From positions 5,001 to 46,185 of the forward strand of contig SEYY01022824.1 of assembly GCA_009176605.1 (NCBI GenBank): a DNA stretch of 41,185 bases, given 5' to 3'. Each line of letters starts with the position of its first letter. Within the stretch, counting starts at the first letter, position 1. This DNA is from Armadillidium nasatum. Lineage: Eukaryota > Arthropoda > Malacostraca > Isopoda > Armadillidiidae. Shown here one piece after another: positions 1 to 16,068 of the stretch. The translations under genes were made by a program, and so were the position numbers. Below the pieces are notes generated by a model. That model saw only the letters and a list, made by a program, of their open reading frames with translations, searched no databases and was not told where the DNA came from.

Positions 1-754
1 TTATTATTTTAAAGTTCAACATTTTAACTGAAAATCAATCCTCTTACCTTCAAATAATTCCCCCCCCCAGCCCTCCATAAGCATTAACCCAAAGTAAATG
101 GCCAAATACCCTGAACAATACCCAAGAGAACCAGAAGGTTATGTATAGATTATTTTGCAGATGACTCCCTTGAAGATCAACTTTCAATTATTAAAATATT
201 GACCACCATTAAGCTATAAAATAGTCTTAAAGGTATACTTATCTTTAGATTCTTGGTTTAGTATTACAATCAACAATATTATAGACTTCACTTGCCAGCA
301 TTTACTACAACCGACAATTAGTTTGTGAATAAGTTTATCACTTTTTAAATCACTTGAATAGTGTTTTAACTTTAGTTTTATTACAATAATTGTTATTTAA
401 CATAACAATAACTGTTTTAACAATTGTCTTTTTACTTTAAACAATAGTTTTAATAAATAAGCTTTAATAATAATTATGCTTTTTTGAATCACTTTTAACA
501 ACAGTAGTTTCATTAACATAACTGGAAAACTACATGAAAACTTACTTAATGAACTGTCGTTCCAATTCTTTTATTATTTTTAATTCGGCGCATGACACGC
601 ATGTCACGTGGGCTAATATTTATGCTCCGTTTTTAAACGATGTAATTTTATAACGGTATGCTTTTTAACAATGAGAAATTTTTATATTTTAACACATTTT
701 AAACATTTAATAATTTTATTAATTTTAACTTTTAATTATTTAACAATTTTAACA
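1..754 (-). repeat. 3' LTR of BEL/Pao retrotransposon (left LTR, outer end outside window)
   Basis: This stretch aligns by eye to about 6,915-7,722. Shared blocks include the C-run followed by 'actaacccaaagta', 'aatacccaagaga', 'cagaaggttatg' and 'tttaattatttaaca'. Read on the minus strand it begins TGTTAAAATTG at 754 and is preceded by the purine tract TTGGGAGAA (755-763), a typical 3' LTR/PPT junction. The two LTRs differ by many substitutions and indels, so the insertion is old. The outer end lies before base 1. Confidence 0.8.
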
Positions 755-763
755 TTCTCCCAA
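755..763 (-). other. polypurine tract next to 3' LTR
   Basis: On the minus strand the bases read TTGGGAGAA immediately before TGTTAAAATTG, the start of the 3' LTR. A purine run at this place is where plus-strand DNA synthesis is primed in LTR retroelements. Its position defines the inner edge of the left LTR. Confidence 0.6.
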
Positions 764-790
764 CAGAAAGTTGCAGAGAAGCTGCAAATT

Positions 791-1600
791 CTACATTAAA
801 TTTAATTTTGATTTTATTAATTTGTCACATTTTTCTGCAGCCTGTCTTTTTGGTCTACTTGGTCCACCAACTACCAATTCTGATCTGTCTTTATCATTTA
901 TAGGAACAGCTTTATTTATAGTCAAATCTTGAGGAGATGTCTTTTCATGAGACAAAGACATTTCCAATGGATACAGATTATTTATAGAATGATGAGCTAT
1001 TTGACCATTACTTTGTTTTACCTTCACTGATCTTATTTTATTATCATGACCAATAATCAACTCTAAAACTCTACCAGTCATCCAAAATGGACGTGGTTTT
1101 ATTTCAGACTTGATTAATATAATGTCATTTACCTTAATTATATTGTCCCAAGATAGTTCATAAATTTTACTCATAGATTCTCTTAAAGACAATAAATACT
1201 CTTGATACCAAAGTTGTTTAAATTTGTTGAACAATTCCTCTTGAGTATCAAGAGTTTGTTCTAATTTATTTTGGTTTGTCTCTTTCCATACATTTTCTGA
1301 TTCTCCTCTTAAAATTAAAGAAGAATTACAATTTAACCTTAAAAAAGAATTTGGTGTTATAATTTCAATGTCACTGAACTCTGACCTATAAGTAAGTGGT
1401 CTAGAATTTATAGCATTTTTTATAAATGACAGAGTGGTGAGCATTTCAAAATATGTTAATTTTGCTCGACCTATGACTTTATACATACAAGATTTAATTG
1501 TACGGATCTGCCTTTCATAAAATGCTCCTACCCAGGCAGAAAATAAAGGAATTTTTACATGTTTTATATTATTAGAATTTAACTCCTTGCTTGAATTCAT
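791..1600 (-). pseudogene. pol: BEL/Pao pol, integrase C-terminal part plus DUF5641-like domain
   Basis: This is the last part of the pol polyprotein. Near the start, SAWVGAFYERQIRTIKSC carries the third acidic residue of the integrase DDE triad, equivalent to the usual GGFWER motif. INSRPLTY follows, a hallmark of BEL/Pao integrases. The second half (VNDIILIKSEIKPRPFW, then GRVLELIIG) matches the small C-terminal DUF5641 domain that closes BEL/Pao polyproteins. The reading frame is open for 269 codons and ends at 791, about 30 bases before the PPT, as expected. It is separated from the rest of integrase by a break near 1,605-1,640, so the Met at 1,600 is not a true start. Family assignment is firm; activity is not expected. 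Confidence 0.88.
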
Positions 1601-1638
1601 CAGACTCTAGAGCTTTTGCTAAAAAATTGGCACATTTA

Positions 1639-1959
1639 CTATGTACGCGCGTTTTCGGAATATATGTAATTTGGAATGGTATAGTGATTACAGAAGCGTT
1701 GGAATGCAAGTAGAATTGTTGGAACACTCATGTCTGGAATTAATTCTAAATGTATGGCTCTTATGTTTAGGCAAGTGAAAATTAAGATGAACATTTTCTC
1801 TGTAGTGTTAGTGTTTTCATTTTTGATGAATAGATGCCCTGTGAAATCTATCCCCACAAATTTGAACGGTATTACCAATTTCATATGGTGCTTAGGGATG
1901 TCAGTATATTTAGGATATTTAAAAGCTCTAACATTAATCTTTTTACACAATTTACACAA
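1639..1959 (-). pseudogene. pol: BEL/Pao pol, integrase core N-terminal part
   Basis: The fragment begins CKLCKKINVRAF, the end of the integrase zinc-binding region. It continues with VGIDFTGHLF, which carries the first catalytic Asp (usual form GIDFTGP). RAIHLELIPDMS follows, then YSENA where BEL integrases normally have SDNA, so the second catalytic Asp appears replaced by Glu. The frame stops just after this motif; a small indel near 1,640 shifts it relative to the downstream part at 791-1600. A stop or shift near 1,965-1,985 separates it from the upstream part. This is a piece of one broken polyprotein rather than a gene of its own. Confidence 0.85.
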
Positions 1960-1984
1960 ATTGAGAACCTTTTTTACTGCAATT

Positions 1985-3862
1985 CTACCCTTTGGGAATC
2001 CAGTAACCTTGATTCCTTATATGTGTTAAAGTACTGTCAACACCTAAGTGTTGAACTTTTTGATGGGACCTTAAAATCAATAGGGTTGTAAAATAATGAA
2101 ATCTAGATAAAATAATTGGATTATGAACATCATAATTAAAATAAGTACATTTAGATATTCTTCCCTTTGATCTCAAAATTCCATCACTGTCTAAAAATAA
2201 ATTTAAGTTGTTAACCAACACTGGAATATTTTTACTTTTTGGGTCTGAATTTAAAAATTCTATTTCATTAGAATAACAAGAACTTTGTACACTTTTAACC
2301 CAATACATTAAAGCTCTTTTATAGGGATCTTCATTTTTAATACTACAAAATATAAGGAATAAATACTTTGTAATATTCATGACTTTGTCAAAATTAGAAT
2401 ATTTATGAATATTTAAAATTTCATTATGATTAGGCTGAAAATTAATATTTATAGTATTTAAACTCATGACTTCATTTTCACTGCTATCATTACTCAAAAC
2501 ATTAGTATTAATGAATTTATTAACATTATTATTATTAGCAGAGAAATAATTATTAATTTCTGGCACTACTGACAATAATGGATATTTGGGCCAGTTATCC
2601 AGATTTTTATTTAACCAAGTGGGTGCATATAACCATAAATCAATATTTTCCATAAATTTTTTATATGAAACACCTCTAGTTAAAAGATCTGCTGGATTTA
2701 TATCAGTATGTACATAATGAAAATAAAACTTAATATTATATTTTACCTTAATATTATTTATCAATGTAGAAACATCTTTTAATCTATTATTTACATATCT
2801 ACCCTTAACCTTAGTTTCTCCAGTGAGAATCCAGTTAAGCACAACCTGAGAGTCTACACTTATGTTTATGTATTCAAATATAAATTTAGGATATGAATCA
2901 AGAATAGTTTCAATACATTTAAGAGCCAAATTCACACCAAGCAACTCCAGAGTAGGAATACTATAAGATCTCTTAGGGTTGACTGGTGTAACCTTACTTT
3001 TAGCAAACAAAAACTGATTACTTACATTACTAGAACTATAGGCAACAAACCCATAGCATGAAGAAGAACTATCACAAAAAATGTTTAAACCATAAGATAG
3101 ACTCTCATTTAATGCTTGTCTAGGAAAAGGTATATTTCTTAATTGTATTAAGTCTGGTTTTAGTTTTTCCCATTCAGATATCATCTCCCCAGGTAATTCC
3201 TCATCCCATTCTTTGTTTGCAGACCAAATAGCTTTCATCAATAACTTTCCTCTTATACTTAAAGGTAGTGTGAACCCTAAGGGGTCAAACAATTTGGAAG
3301 TCTCAGAAAGTACTTGTCTCTTAGTGGTGGCATTACCATAATTTACTTCTGACACATGTAAAGTATCATCCTCTAATTTATATTCATACCCAAGTACCTT
3401 TTCATACACACTTTCATGCTCTACCAACAATTTTTCATCTTTCATACACTTTCGCAAACTTTCACAATTTGTGGTCCAAGATCTTAATATGAAGCCACCT
3501 TCATACATACAATTATAGGCCTGATGGTAAAGTTTGTTAAGTTCTACAATGTTATTACCGGTAAATATTAAATTATCTACAAAAAAATTAGAAGACAAAA
3601 TCTCTTTACACTTGTCATCAGGAAATTTTTCAATGTGATGTTGCATAATGTAATGAAGAATAAAAGGAGATGCTGTATACCCAAATAGAATAGTATTATA
3701 TCTAAAAGTAATCAATTGATCATTTCTATACCATAAAAAACAAAATTTATTTTTATCAAACTCTTCTTTTAATCTTATTGATAAAAATGCCTGTTTTATG
3801 TCACTTAATATTACATAATTATTAGTTCTAAAAACAAACATTAACTTCAATAATGAATTCAT
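1985..3862 (-). pseudogene. pol: BEL/Pao pol: RT (second half), A17-type region, RNase H, integrase zinc domain
   Basis: This is the longest open stretch of the element (625 codons). In order: LSDIKQAFLSIRL is RT motif A with the catalytic Asp. FGYTASPFIL is motif B. NFFVDNLIFTGN is motif C, with VDN instead of VDD, a variant I recall from other Pao-type elements. GYEYKLEDDTLHV and SKLFDPLGF are typical of the 'peptidase A17' segment unique to BEL/Pao. The RNase H acidic residues are in FCDSS, TLELLG, SVDSQVVLNW and TDINPADLLTRG. The C-terminus (HQKVQHLGVDSTL then GYWIPKG) is the integrase H2C2 zinc domain. Its N-terminal RT half is displaced by a frameshift near 3,870. It is inactive as it stands because the polyprotein is broken at both ends. 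Confidence 0.93.
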
Positions 3863-3887
3863 TAAATCTAAACCTGAATATGAGGCT

Positions 3888-4427
3888 TCATTTATAGAAG
3901 GAGTATTGTTTACTCAATTTAAATGAACAATTAAATACTGGTCGTATTTTAGTAGTTATTTGTTCTGCATATCTTATAATAGGTCTGTGTGGTATGAACA
4001 CATATTCATGTTTTTTATGTTCAGGAACATTAATTTCCTCTATAATACCATCATCCTGCTGTTGCTTAAATACATTATCATAAGCAGTCACTAGGTTTTG
4101 ACTAATTAATTTATTATATACTCTATTTAAAACCTTTAATGAAATGTCAAAATTAGAAGGAACCTTTTTTATTAACTCTTGTTTCCAAGGAAGTGTCACA
4201 TGATAGTGACCATCTTTAAATGAAATCCCTTCTTTAAACTTACTTACCATTTCAGCATCATAATTAGATATGTCATCATTATTATTAGAGGGAATACCTA
4301 CAGATTCCATAGAAAATAAGTATTCTAGGCCATTTTCAACCTCAGAATCTATGAGAATATTTTCAAAAGGATGAAAATAACTTTTATTGGGGTTTAATAT
4401 GAGATTAACTACAGTATCATTCACCAT
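3888..4427 (-). pseudogene. pol: BEL/Pao pol, RT N-terminal part
   Basis: FIPHRPIIRY followed by TTKIRPVFNCSFK is the conserved start of BEL/Pao reverse transcriptase (usual form TKIRPVFDAS). Upstream, DGHYHVTLPWK is the linker found between protease and RT in this superfamily, where it usually reads YEVSLPWK. The frame closes at about 3,888 and RT continues in another frame from 3,862, so one indel lies between. At its upstream end the frame is broken near 4,440. The coding signal continues to 4,720 in a third frame. Confidence 0.85.
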
Positions 4428-4439
4428 GTCCGACTCTAC

Positions 4440-4718
4440 ATCTGTTTTAGAAGATATTACATTTATTATTATTTAAAGCAATATTTTGTTTTCTATGCAA
4501 AAAGTTTTGTACATTACCAAAAGGGATATATTTATTAGAAACTTTAAAGCAACTCCCTGACATTATTGAAACTAATTCAAAAGAAGGAAAAAATTGTAAA
4601 ATGTCAGTGCCTAATATAGCTTGTATATGAAATTTATTTTTATCTTCCTTGACATTAAATGCAGAGTCTGCAAGGGGAATACCTTGGTTTTTAAATTCAT
4701 GAATAACTTCATTAACAC
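4440..4718 (-). pseudogene. pol: BEL/Pao pol, protease C-terminal part and linker, no start codon
   Basis: Between the protease fragment (4,719-5,147) and the RT fragment, a minus-strand frame without a start reads GVNEVIHEFKNQGIPLADS and then ILGTDILQFF. The latter resembles the ILIGxD block that closes BEL/Pao aspartic proteases. It ends with a stop near 4,475-4,440. This shows the polyprotein was originally continuous and is now split by frameshifts at about 4,720 and 4,440. Confidence 0.7.
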
Positions 4719-5147
4719 CTAATCTACTGTGTAATTTAAATTTAAATTCTCATCTACTAAAAATGGCATACTAAAAACATCCATATCTGAAAGCTTAATA
4801 CCTAAAAGCAGTTGTTTAAACTCTCTTTGTTCTTTACCAATGAATGTTTGTACATTCAATTTCATACCATTTAAATTATTATAATCAGGAATTATATGAC
4901 TTAATATATCCTTAGATACATATGATCTCTGGCTACCACTATCCAGTATACATCTTACAGTCACCTTTTTATTGCCTCTTATTAAATCAATTGAAATAGT
5001 TGGCAATAAATAAACTCTATCTGCTTGTTGTTGAAAAGTTATACACAGACTGTTTACTGTATCATTTTTAGTTTCATTAGCCTCAATTTGAGGACAAAAA
5101 GCTGTTATATGTGAGTGTTCTTTGCATTTGAAACAATTAAACCTCAA
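4719..5147 (-). pseudogene. pol: BEL/Pao third zinc knuckle and aspartic protease
   Basis: The N-terminus holds the knuckle CFKCKEHSHITAFC (CX2CX4HX4C), which binds nucleic acid in Gag. About 60 residues later VRCILDSGSQRSYVS is the retropepsin active site (DSG). The fragment runs out of frame at 4,719. Two more knuckles lie just upstream in other frames. The order knuckles, protease, RT, RNase H, integrase is canonical for BEL/Pao. Confidence 0.85.
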
Positions 5148-5307
5148 TTTATTGTTTTTACCAAAGCAAGAATTAGAATTATGTCCAATTCCTGCACATC
5201 TCGTGCATAAATTTAAAACCTTAGCACGTTCTAACTCTTTGCGCTACAGTGCTATATTTATCACACTTGTATAATGGATGATTTTTAAGCTGACACAATT
5301 TGCATAC
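5094..5307 (-). other. cluster of three CCHC zinc knuckles
   Basis: Three CX2CX4HX4C motifs can be read on the minus strand: CKLCQLKNHPLYKC (about 5,263-5,307), CTRCAGIGHNSNSC (5,166-5,207) and CFKCKEHSHITAFC (5,094-5,135). The first is in a different frame from the other two, with the shift near 5,240. Three consecutive knuckles between Gag and protease is common in BEL/Pao. Confidence 0.8.
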
Positions 5308-5433
5308 ATTATACATTCTAGTATTACAAGGTTCACTTTTTGCATCATTATTTTTAGATTGCCTTTAACATGATCAACATTTGTAGCAAAATTTTGTAAT
5401 GAATTAGATTTAAAAGATTTTTTAAATTGAGTT

Positions 5434-5904
5434 TTAGGCGTTAGGCCTAGCTGTATGCATTTCTTTTTTAGTTTTACTCACAATGTTAAGAGTATTAATT
5501 ACATCATTATAATTTTGAAAGATTTGCTCAAGAGAAGGATAGTTATTTTCTAACTTATGTATTAATTCTGATTTAAAAATTCTTGGCAACTTCTTAAAAA
5601 TAATATTACTTAATAATATATTACCAGCAGAGTGAGGCTCTAAAAAATTTAAATCATATACTTTTAATTCAAAAATTATAGATCTAACCTCATTAATAAA
5701 TAACTTAGTATTTGTAAAATCTAAGTCATGACCTTCATCAATTTTTAGATCATTTAATTTGTTCATATATTCATTAATAATTAAATTTTTATCTAGAAAT
5801 TCTTTTTTCAAAAGTTCTAATGCTACTTTATAATTATCATTATTTAATGACAAATGGCTTACAACCTTTAAAGCATAACCTTTGAGGTATCCAAAGAGAT
5901 ACAT
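5434..5904 (-). pseudogene. gag: BEL/Pao Gag, DUF1759 second half
   Basis: YLFGYLKGYALKVVSHL followed by NDNYKVALELLKKEFLD is the characteristic DUF1759 Gag core (usual form YL.GEA...Y..AL..L...FG). It packages the element RNA into particles. The first half is in a neighbouring frame (5,910-6,137), so one indel near 5,905 splits Gag. The frame ends at 5,434, shortly before the zinc-knuckle region. Confidence 0.85.
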
Positions 5905-5909
5905 TAACT

Positions 5910-6137
5910 TTACAGAATCCTCAATGTCTTTTTATTACCTATTACATTATTAAACTTGGTCAAAAAATTATGAAAGACCAACTTATTTTGTTCAGAACCA
6001 TCAAATTGCTCACAATTAATTACAGGCAATTTATAATCATTATTAGTTTTAATTTTACTCATCATTTCAATAAACTGTTCATTAGAACAAACAGAATCAT
6101 TTACCTGTGTCTTATCTTTGTTCCAAATAATTACCAA
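5910..6137 (-). pseudogene. gag: BEL/Pao Gag, DUF1759 first half
   Basis: The tail VINCEQFDGSEQNKLVFHNF matches the start of the DUF1759 domain (usual form L.KFSGD...W..F...F). It is followed directly by the frameshift into 5,434-5,904. The Met used here is arbitrary; the true Gag start is probably upstream at 6,471. Confidence 0.75.
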
Positions 6138-6198
6138 AGATAGATATTTCTATAGACAAATCAAAATGATAGTTAGCAAGACCTTTTCTAATTCTTTA

Positions 6199-6471
6199 TT
6201 AAAGAAATTCAGGCTCTTTTATATCAATTTCTAGTTGTGACATAATATTTAAAATTTTATCATCTAAATTTTTTATTTCAAATATCTCATTATTAATTTT
6301 TTCATAATTAGTATCAAATATAAATTTATTCAACTTACTTTCACTTTCAAGATTTTTTAATTTATTAATTAACATAGTAATCTTTGCTTTATGTGTAGCC
6401 CTAGTTCTTATATATTTATTTATAGCTTCTTTACATTCAGCTATTATATCAGTTTCTTCTGATGCCATCAT
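6199..6471 (-). CDS. gag: BEL/Pao Gag N-terminal coiled-coil segment
   Basis: The 90-residue frame starts MMASEETDII and is a highly charged, Lys/Glu-rich helix with heptad-like leucine and isoleucine spacing. Such N-terminal coiled coils precede DUF1759 in BEL/Pao Gag. The start at 6,471 is the most upstream Met and lies about 450 bases inside the 5' LTR, which fits a Gag start. Continuity with 5,910-6,137 is broken by a stop or shift between 6,140 and 6,200. Confidence 0.6.
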   Translation of the reverse strand: MMASEETDIIAECKEAINKYIRTRATHKAKITMLINKLKNLESESKLNKFIFDTNYEKINNEIFEIKNLDDKILNIMSQLEIDIKEPEFL

Positions 6472-6914
6472 TAATTTTATGAATAATGCTATAGTACTTA
6501 AAACAACAATAATAAGATTATTGCTTAAATTTAATTTAAACTATATAGGCTTTTATTACCTACATAGTTTAAATAAATCATTTAACACACTTATTGACAA
6601 CACTTAAATACTAAACACTAACTTAATATTAATTGCACCAATAACCACTATATTAACTTAAAAACTAACTTAATATTAAGTAGGCTTATATACTGTAATT
6701 AAACTCACGGAGATTTTACTTGATAAGCGTGAGTAGTAACAAAAATTTTCGTAGCCGTTCGTTGTTCACGAAGCTTTATGCAATAATTAATTTTACTAAG
6801 GAGCTTAAATTTAGCCGTCGTAGGTCAAAAGATTTTAAAAATTAATATAATAATGTTATTTTAAACATTACCATAATAATGGATTTTAAAAATTGAAATA
6901 ATAATGAAATTTTT
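6472..6914. other. BEL/Pao leader between 5' LTR and gag
   Basis: The stretch is AT-rich and non-coding in all frames. It should contain the primer-binding site next to the 5' LTR, but I could not identify a convincing match to a tRNA 3' end. The inner edge of the 5' LTR is therefore approximate. Confidence 0.5.
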
Positions 6915-8566
<1,652 letters not shown>

Positions 8567-9387
8567 TCATGTCATAAGCAAATCAAATTCATCAAAGATA
8601 TTGCTGAACATCGATTCAAGGCTCTTTTCATTCCTTTTGTGTGGCTTTGGTTGCTTTACCAAGTAGTTGACTAAGTTTTTGGCGTAGTTAAATTTTTGCA
8701 TCTCTCGTTGCATTTCCACGAGATTGTCCTTAAGGAGAAAGAGGTTTGACAATAGAACTCACGCGTACGCATTCTTCTCATCCTGCAACATATCCAGCCT
8801 AACAGCAGTAGGCGTCATTATTTCGATGTATTCAGCTATTACCTCTTTATCAGTTTTATTAAATACTGGAAGACAAGTCTTTTGTTCCATACAAATGTTG
8901 TCGATTTGTGTCATGCTACCATCAAGGCTTAAGCACGTATAGAATCGTATAGGGAGTTCCAGTGAGTAATACTTGGTGTTTTAAGCTTTGTTCCCAACTC
9001 CTTCTTGATTCTCGCAGCAGTTGTAGTTTTTCTATTTTGGCCATACCACAATGCCTGTGCGTTGGCAAGTGTCTTATTAAATGGATCCTTGGCACCAGAG
9101 GACCAGCAAGAAACTTTCGAAACATCCTAGTAGCCAAGATGTTTAATGTCAGTGAAATGCAACGATGATGTTTAAATAGGCTAAGGGCATCACGTTCTTC
9201 AAGCAGATTTTCTAGCTGAAAAGGATTTGTCAGTAGAACCTCTGGGTCTTTAGGGGTAATCACTATCTCTGGAATCAGGTACCTGTATATAATCGGTACT
9301 TTCTTCTTCGTCACCCGTTTCTGCATGAACATCCACCCGAAAGGCTGCACAGAAATTTGCACCGTTATCTGTTGTAATGCAGACAAC
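8567..9387 (-). pseudogene. decayed hAT-superfamily transposase exon
   Basis: Read in several minus-strand frames, this shows hAT landmarks in the right order. VVCITTDNGANF is the conserved TDNG.NF block with a catalytic Asp. HHRCISLTLNILAT is the usual HRC..HTLNL block. ALWYGQNRKTTTAARIK comes next, then TPSITHWNSLYDSI, the usual TRWNS block with R changed to H. A Lys-rich segment near 8,600-8,750 includes NLFLLKDNLVEMQ. On the minus strand the first block is preceded by a good 3' splice site (polypyrimidine then CAG at 9,388-9,390), so this was an internal exon. Frameshifts near 9,260 and 9,075 and stops near 8,945 and 8,760 show it is dead. No BED zinc finger or C-terminal dimerisation block was found nearby. 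Confidence 0.75.
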
Positions 9388-9517
9388 CTGAAGATAAAAT
9401 TTTATAATTTAGTAGTTTCCTTATTAATTTGGAGTTATACATTTTTTTCAGTATTACGTTATTATTTCATATTGATTTTTACTGACCTTATGCTCAATGC
9501 CAAATTGTTGATGGATA

Positions 9518-9605
9518 TATATCGATATTGATATTTTTTTCAATAGTATCGAAAAAATATTGATGATATTTTTCAGTCGATATATTGATATTTTATCCTT
9601 AATGT
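9518..9605. repeat. ATCGATAT-rich segment, hAT-like subterminal repeats
   Basis: There are repeated ATCGATATTGATAT and TATCGA words, closely similar to the segment at 10,554-10,652 that ends in a hAT-like terminus. It lies just upstream (minus strand) of the hAT exon and is followed by a run of about 32 T at 9,610-9,646. Confidence 0.5.
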
Positions 9606-10653
<1,048 letters not shown>

Positions 10654-10744
10654 TTTAAGTTTTAACTTTTAATTACATTGTACCTCATAAAAGTAATAAA
10701 ATTTGGATGATTAAGTAAGAAAGAAACTGAAATATATGCCCAAA

Positions 10745-13088
<2,344 letters not shown>

Positions 13089-13299
13089 GTAAGTATTTTT
13101 ACTTTTAATGTTAATTAATTATTTAGAATTATTTTAATCAACCTGTCGTATTTTTTACTCTTTGTATAATTTATACAAGCCACTAGTATAGCTGGAGGTA
13201 TCAAGGAACGTAATAACTATGTGGCTATATAAGTAAACTCTTGGATCAATAATTTGTCTGCAACCTCCATTAAAGACACTTTAGCCTTAAAAAAAAAAA

Positions 13300-13338
<39 letters not shown>

Positions 13339-13611
13339 TCTTTCAGGGAATTGAGCGAACTCCAAGATTTAATAAAAAAATATAAAACAATAAAGAATTA
13401 TTCAAACGAAATATGTAAAAAAAAAAAGTTATTCCCTTCACAATTCTAGCTACAATGTCCTTTCAAAAAATAAAGCCATTTTCTTGCCAAACACAGTACA
13501 AACAATTTAAAATCACCCTCTCAATTAACCGAAAACTAAAAAAAAAAAAATCTAAAGAAAACAAATGGACAAAACCACTTTTAACTTTTAACATCCGATC
13601 ATACTGTGTGA
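13089..13611. other. non-coding stretch with (AAT)n
   Basis: If the exon call is right this is intron. It contains A12 followed by about 15 (TAA) units at 13,289-13,338, possibly an old retroposon tail, then AT-rich unique sequence up to the 5' truncation point of LINE-A copy 1. Confidence 0.5.
13289..13338. repeat. A-run plus (AAT)n microsatellite
   Basis: A12 followed by perfect trinucleotide repeats; it has the look of a microsatellite grown from a poly(A) tail. Confidence 0.9.
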
Positions 13612-16068
13612 TATACTGATTAAAGAACCAACACACATTCCGGATCGTCCTAACCAATTCTTAAACACTCTTGACTTATGTTTCACTACTAGTCCTTCTC
13701 TCTATAAATACGCTGTCTTCGCACCTATTGGTAAATCTGACCACAACCTAATTACTCTTAATTTTCAAGCTTTCTCTCCAACTGCTCCACCCTGCCCTAA
13801 GCGTATCTTCTGGCACTTTGATCGAGCTGACTGGGAGGCTTTGCGATGCTTCTATGCTAACTATCCTTGGGTGGACTGCTTTGTCTCTGAAGACGCGTCA
13901 GTCTCCGCTGATAAGGTGGGGGCTGTAATCGTTGATGGGATGAGCAGGTTCATTTCTTCTTCAACTAAATCTTCTTCTCCTCAAAATCCATGGTTCGATC
14001 GCGCCTGCTCTCTTGCCATTCAGGCTAGAGACATCGAGTATCGGGGGTGGAAAAACTCTCCTTCTCCTATCACTCTTGCTAATTTTCATGCTCGGAATCG
14101 TTGCAGGGATATTCTTCGACGAACAAAGCAGGCTTTCACTAAAAGAAGGTGTGCGGAGCTTCTAAACTCTCCTACTGATAAATCTTTCTGGCCTCTTGCC
14201 AAAAACATCTCTAACAACTTCTGTAAATCTTCCTTTCCTCCTCTTATTCGCACTGATGGCTCTGTTGCTAACACTCCAACTGAAAAGGCTAATCTCTTCG
14301 GCCTCCTATTCTCCTCTAATTCTACCCTGGACGACTCCGGCAACCCTCCTCCTACTTCTTCTCCTCTCAGAGGTCCCATGCCTTTACCTGTGATTACATT
14401 TGATCAGGTGCATGGGCTTCTGAAATCTATGAACGCAAGGAAGGCAAGCGGCCCGGATGGCATTCCTCCCCGAGTTTTAAGTGAGTGTGCTTCTGAGCTG
14501 GCTCCGCCCATCGTTCAACTCTACTCTCTATGCCTCAATACTAATACTTTCCCTCAGTGTTGGAAGCGTGCATTGGTCCAGCCTATTCCGTAAAAGGGTA
14601 GCCGCTCTGATCCTTCTAACTATCGCCCCATAGCTCTCACTTGTATTCTGTCTAAGATCTTTGAAACCCTTCTCAACTCTCATTTCTTAGATCATCTGGA
14701 ATCTCATTCCCTTCTTTCTGATCATCAGTATGGCTTTCGACGTTCGAGGTCTACTGGTGATATACTTTCCTATCTCACAGATTTATGGTCTTCTGCCCTT
14801 AGGGATCATGGGGAGACTTGTGTGGTGGCGCTTAGCATATTTAAGGCATTTGACCGGGTATGGCATGGGTCATTGCTTTTCAAGCTCCCCTCCTTTGGGT
14901 TTCCTCCTTCTCTTTGCTTACTTATGTCTAGCTTTCTTTCTAATCGCTCCATTTTGGCTGTTGTTGAATGGAGTGACTTCTTCTTCCTTTACTGTCAATA
15001 GTGGTGTTCCTCAGGGTTCTGTCTTATCTCCTACTCTATTCTTACTTTTCATTAATGATCTTCTCAGCTGTTCATCTAACCCTATCCATTCATATGCCGA
15101 TGACTTAACCCTCCATTCTTCTAACTGCTCCTTCCTTTGCATCTAGAGTTGCCTCTCGTCTTCATCTTTCAGATTCCATTCTTGCAGATCTGGATAGAAT
15201 TTCCCAGTGGGGTCGTCTCAACCTTGTGAAATTCAACTCTTTAAAAACTCAACTTCTTAAAATCTCTCTCCCAAAAATACCTCCTAACTTTTCTATTCCG
15301 TTCGATGGTTCCCCTATCTCTCCTGTCGACAATATAAACATCCTTGGCCTTCACATAAACAAAAAAAATGTCTTGGAAACCTCACATCACAATGGTTGCT
15401 AGGGCGGCCTCAAAGAAGCTGGGAGTTTTGTTTAGACTGCGAGAATTTTTTTCTTCTTCGTAATTACTCCAATTATACAAGGGTCTCATCCGCCCTTATA
15501 TGGAGTACTACTCTCATATCTGGGGTGGCTCAGGTTTCACCCGTCTTTTGGATAAAGTTGAGTCAAAGGCTAAAATACTTATAAACTGTTCCGCTCTTTC
15601 TAATTCACTTGACTCTTTATCTTTACGACGCGACGTTGGTGCCTTGTCTCTTTTCTATAGGTACTACAGCGGCAAATGCTCGAGAGAACTATCCACCCGT
15701 ATAGCTCCACCTTTACATCCTCGTAGCACAAAAGGTGCATTGTCTGCACATCAATTTTGCGTGGACATAGGCAATTCCAGGCTTGTCCGCTGTGGTGTCT
15801 CCTTCTTTCCTGCCACATCTGTTCTGTGGAATTCTCTCCCATCTTTTGTATTTCCTGCCGAATTTAATCTCAATTTCTTTAAAGCCCGCGTCTGCGCCCA
15901 CCAAAGAAATTTGCGTTAGATGGGTCCTACAGGGGTCGTTTTTATCTTTAATTGCTGTTATTGTTATTATTATTTTTATTCTTCTACTTTATTTTTATTT
16001 TTCTGACACCTCCTCCTGGAATAGGACTATGCCCGTGAGTGGTAGTGATGTGTAAAAAAAAAAAAAAA
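13612..16068 (+). mobile_element. LINE-A copy 1, jockey-like, 5'-truncated, with poly(A)
   Basis: The copy starts inside the endonuclease domain (THIPDRPNQFLNTLDL, then GKSDHNLIT, the terminal SDH motif of APE-type endonucleases). It continues through RT to a 3' end reading GCCCGTGAGTGGTAG and an A16 tail at 16,053-16,068. The same 3' end occurs at 31,150-31,204 and, inverted, at 41,076-41,185. Poly(A) and an APE-type endonuclease place it in the jockey/CR1 group. The 5' truncation is normal for LINEs. Coding defects are listed under the pseudogene entry. Confidence 0.88.
13615..15919 (+). pseudogene. LINE-A ORF2 remnant: endonuclease end and reverse transcriptase
   Basis: The first long frame (13,841-14,593) carries the linker and the RT start, with KASGPDGIPPRVL and NTNTFPQCWKRALVQPIP. 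It stops at TAA (14,591) where the related copy has Lys. The same frame continues through SNYRPIALT, QYGFRRSRSTGDILSYL and KAFDRVWH. The motif A Asp has been lost: VALSIFKAF replaces VALDISKAF. A frameshift near 14,970 precedes GVPQGSVLSPTLF and SYADDLTLHSS (motif C intact). The C-terminal region runs, with breaks near 15,145, 15,370 and 15,465, to FFPATSVLWNSLPSF. The protein once copied its own RNA at a nicked target; this copy cannot. Confidence 0.88.

Noticed and set aside
1730..2091. Two plus-strand frames over BEL integrase
   Set aside because: Shadows of the minus-strand pol; no independent features.
14086..14379. Minus-strand frame antisense to the LINE-A linker (and similar at 26,776, 27,017, 29,266, 36,523)
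   Set aside because: These are antisense shadows of the LINE ORF2 and occur at the same place in each copy because the sense protein is conserved.
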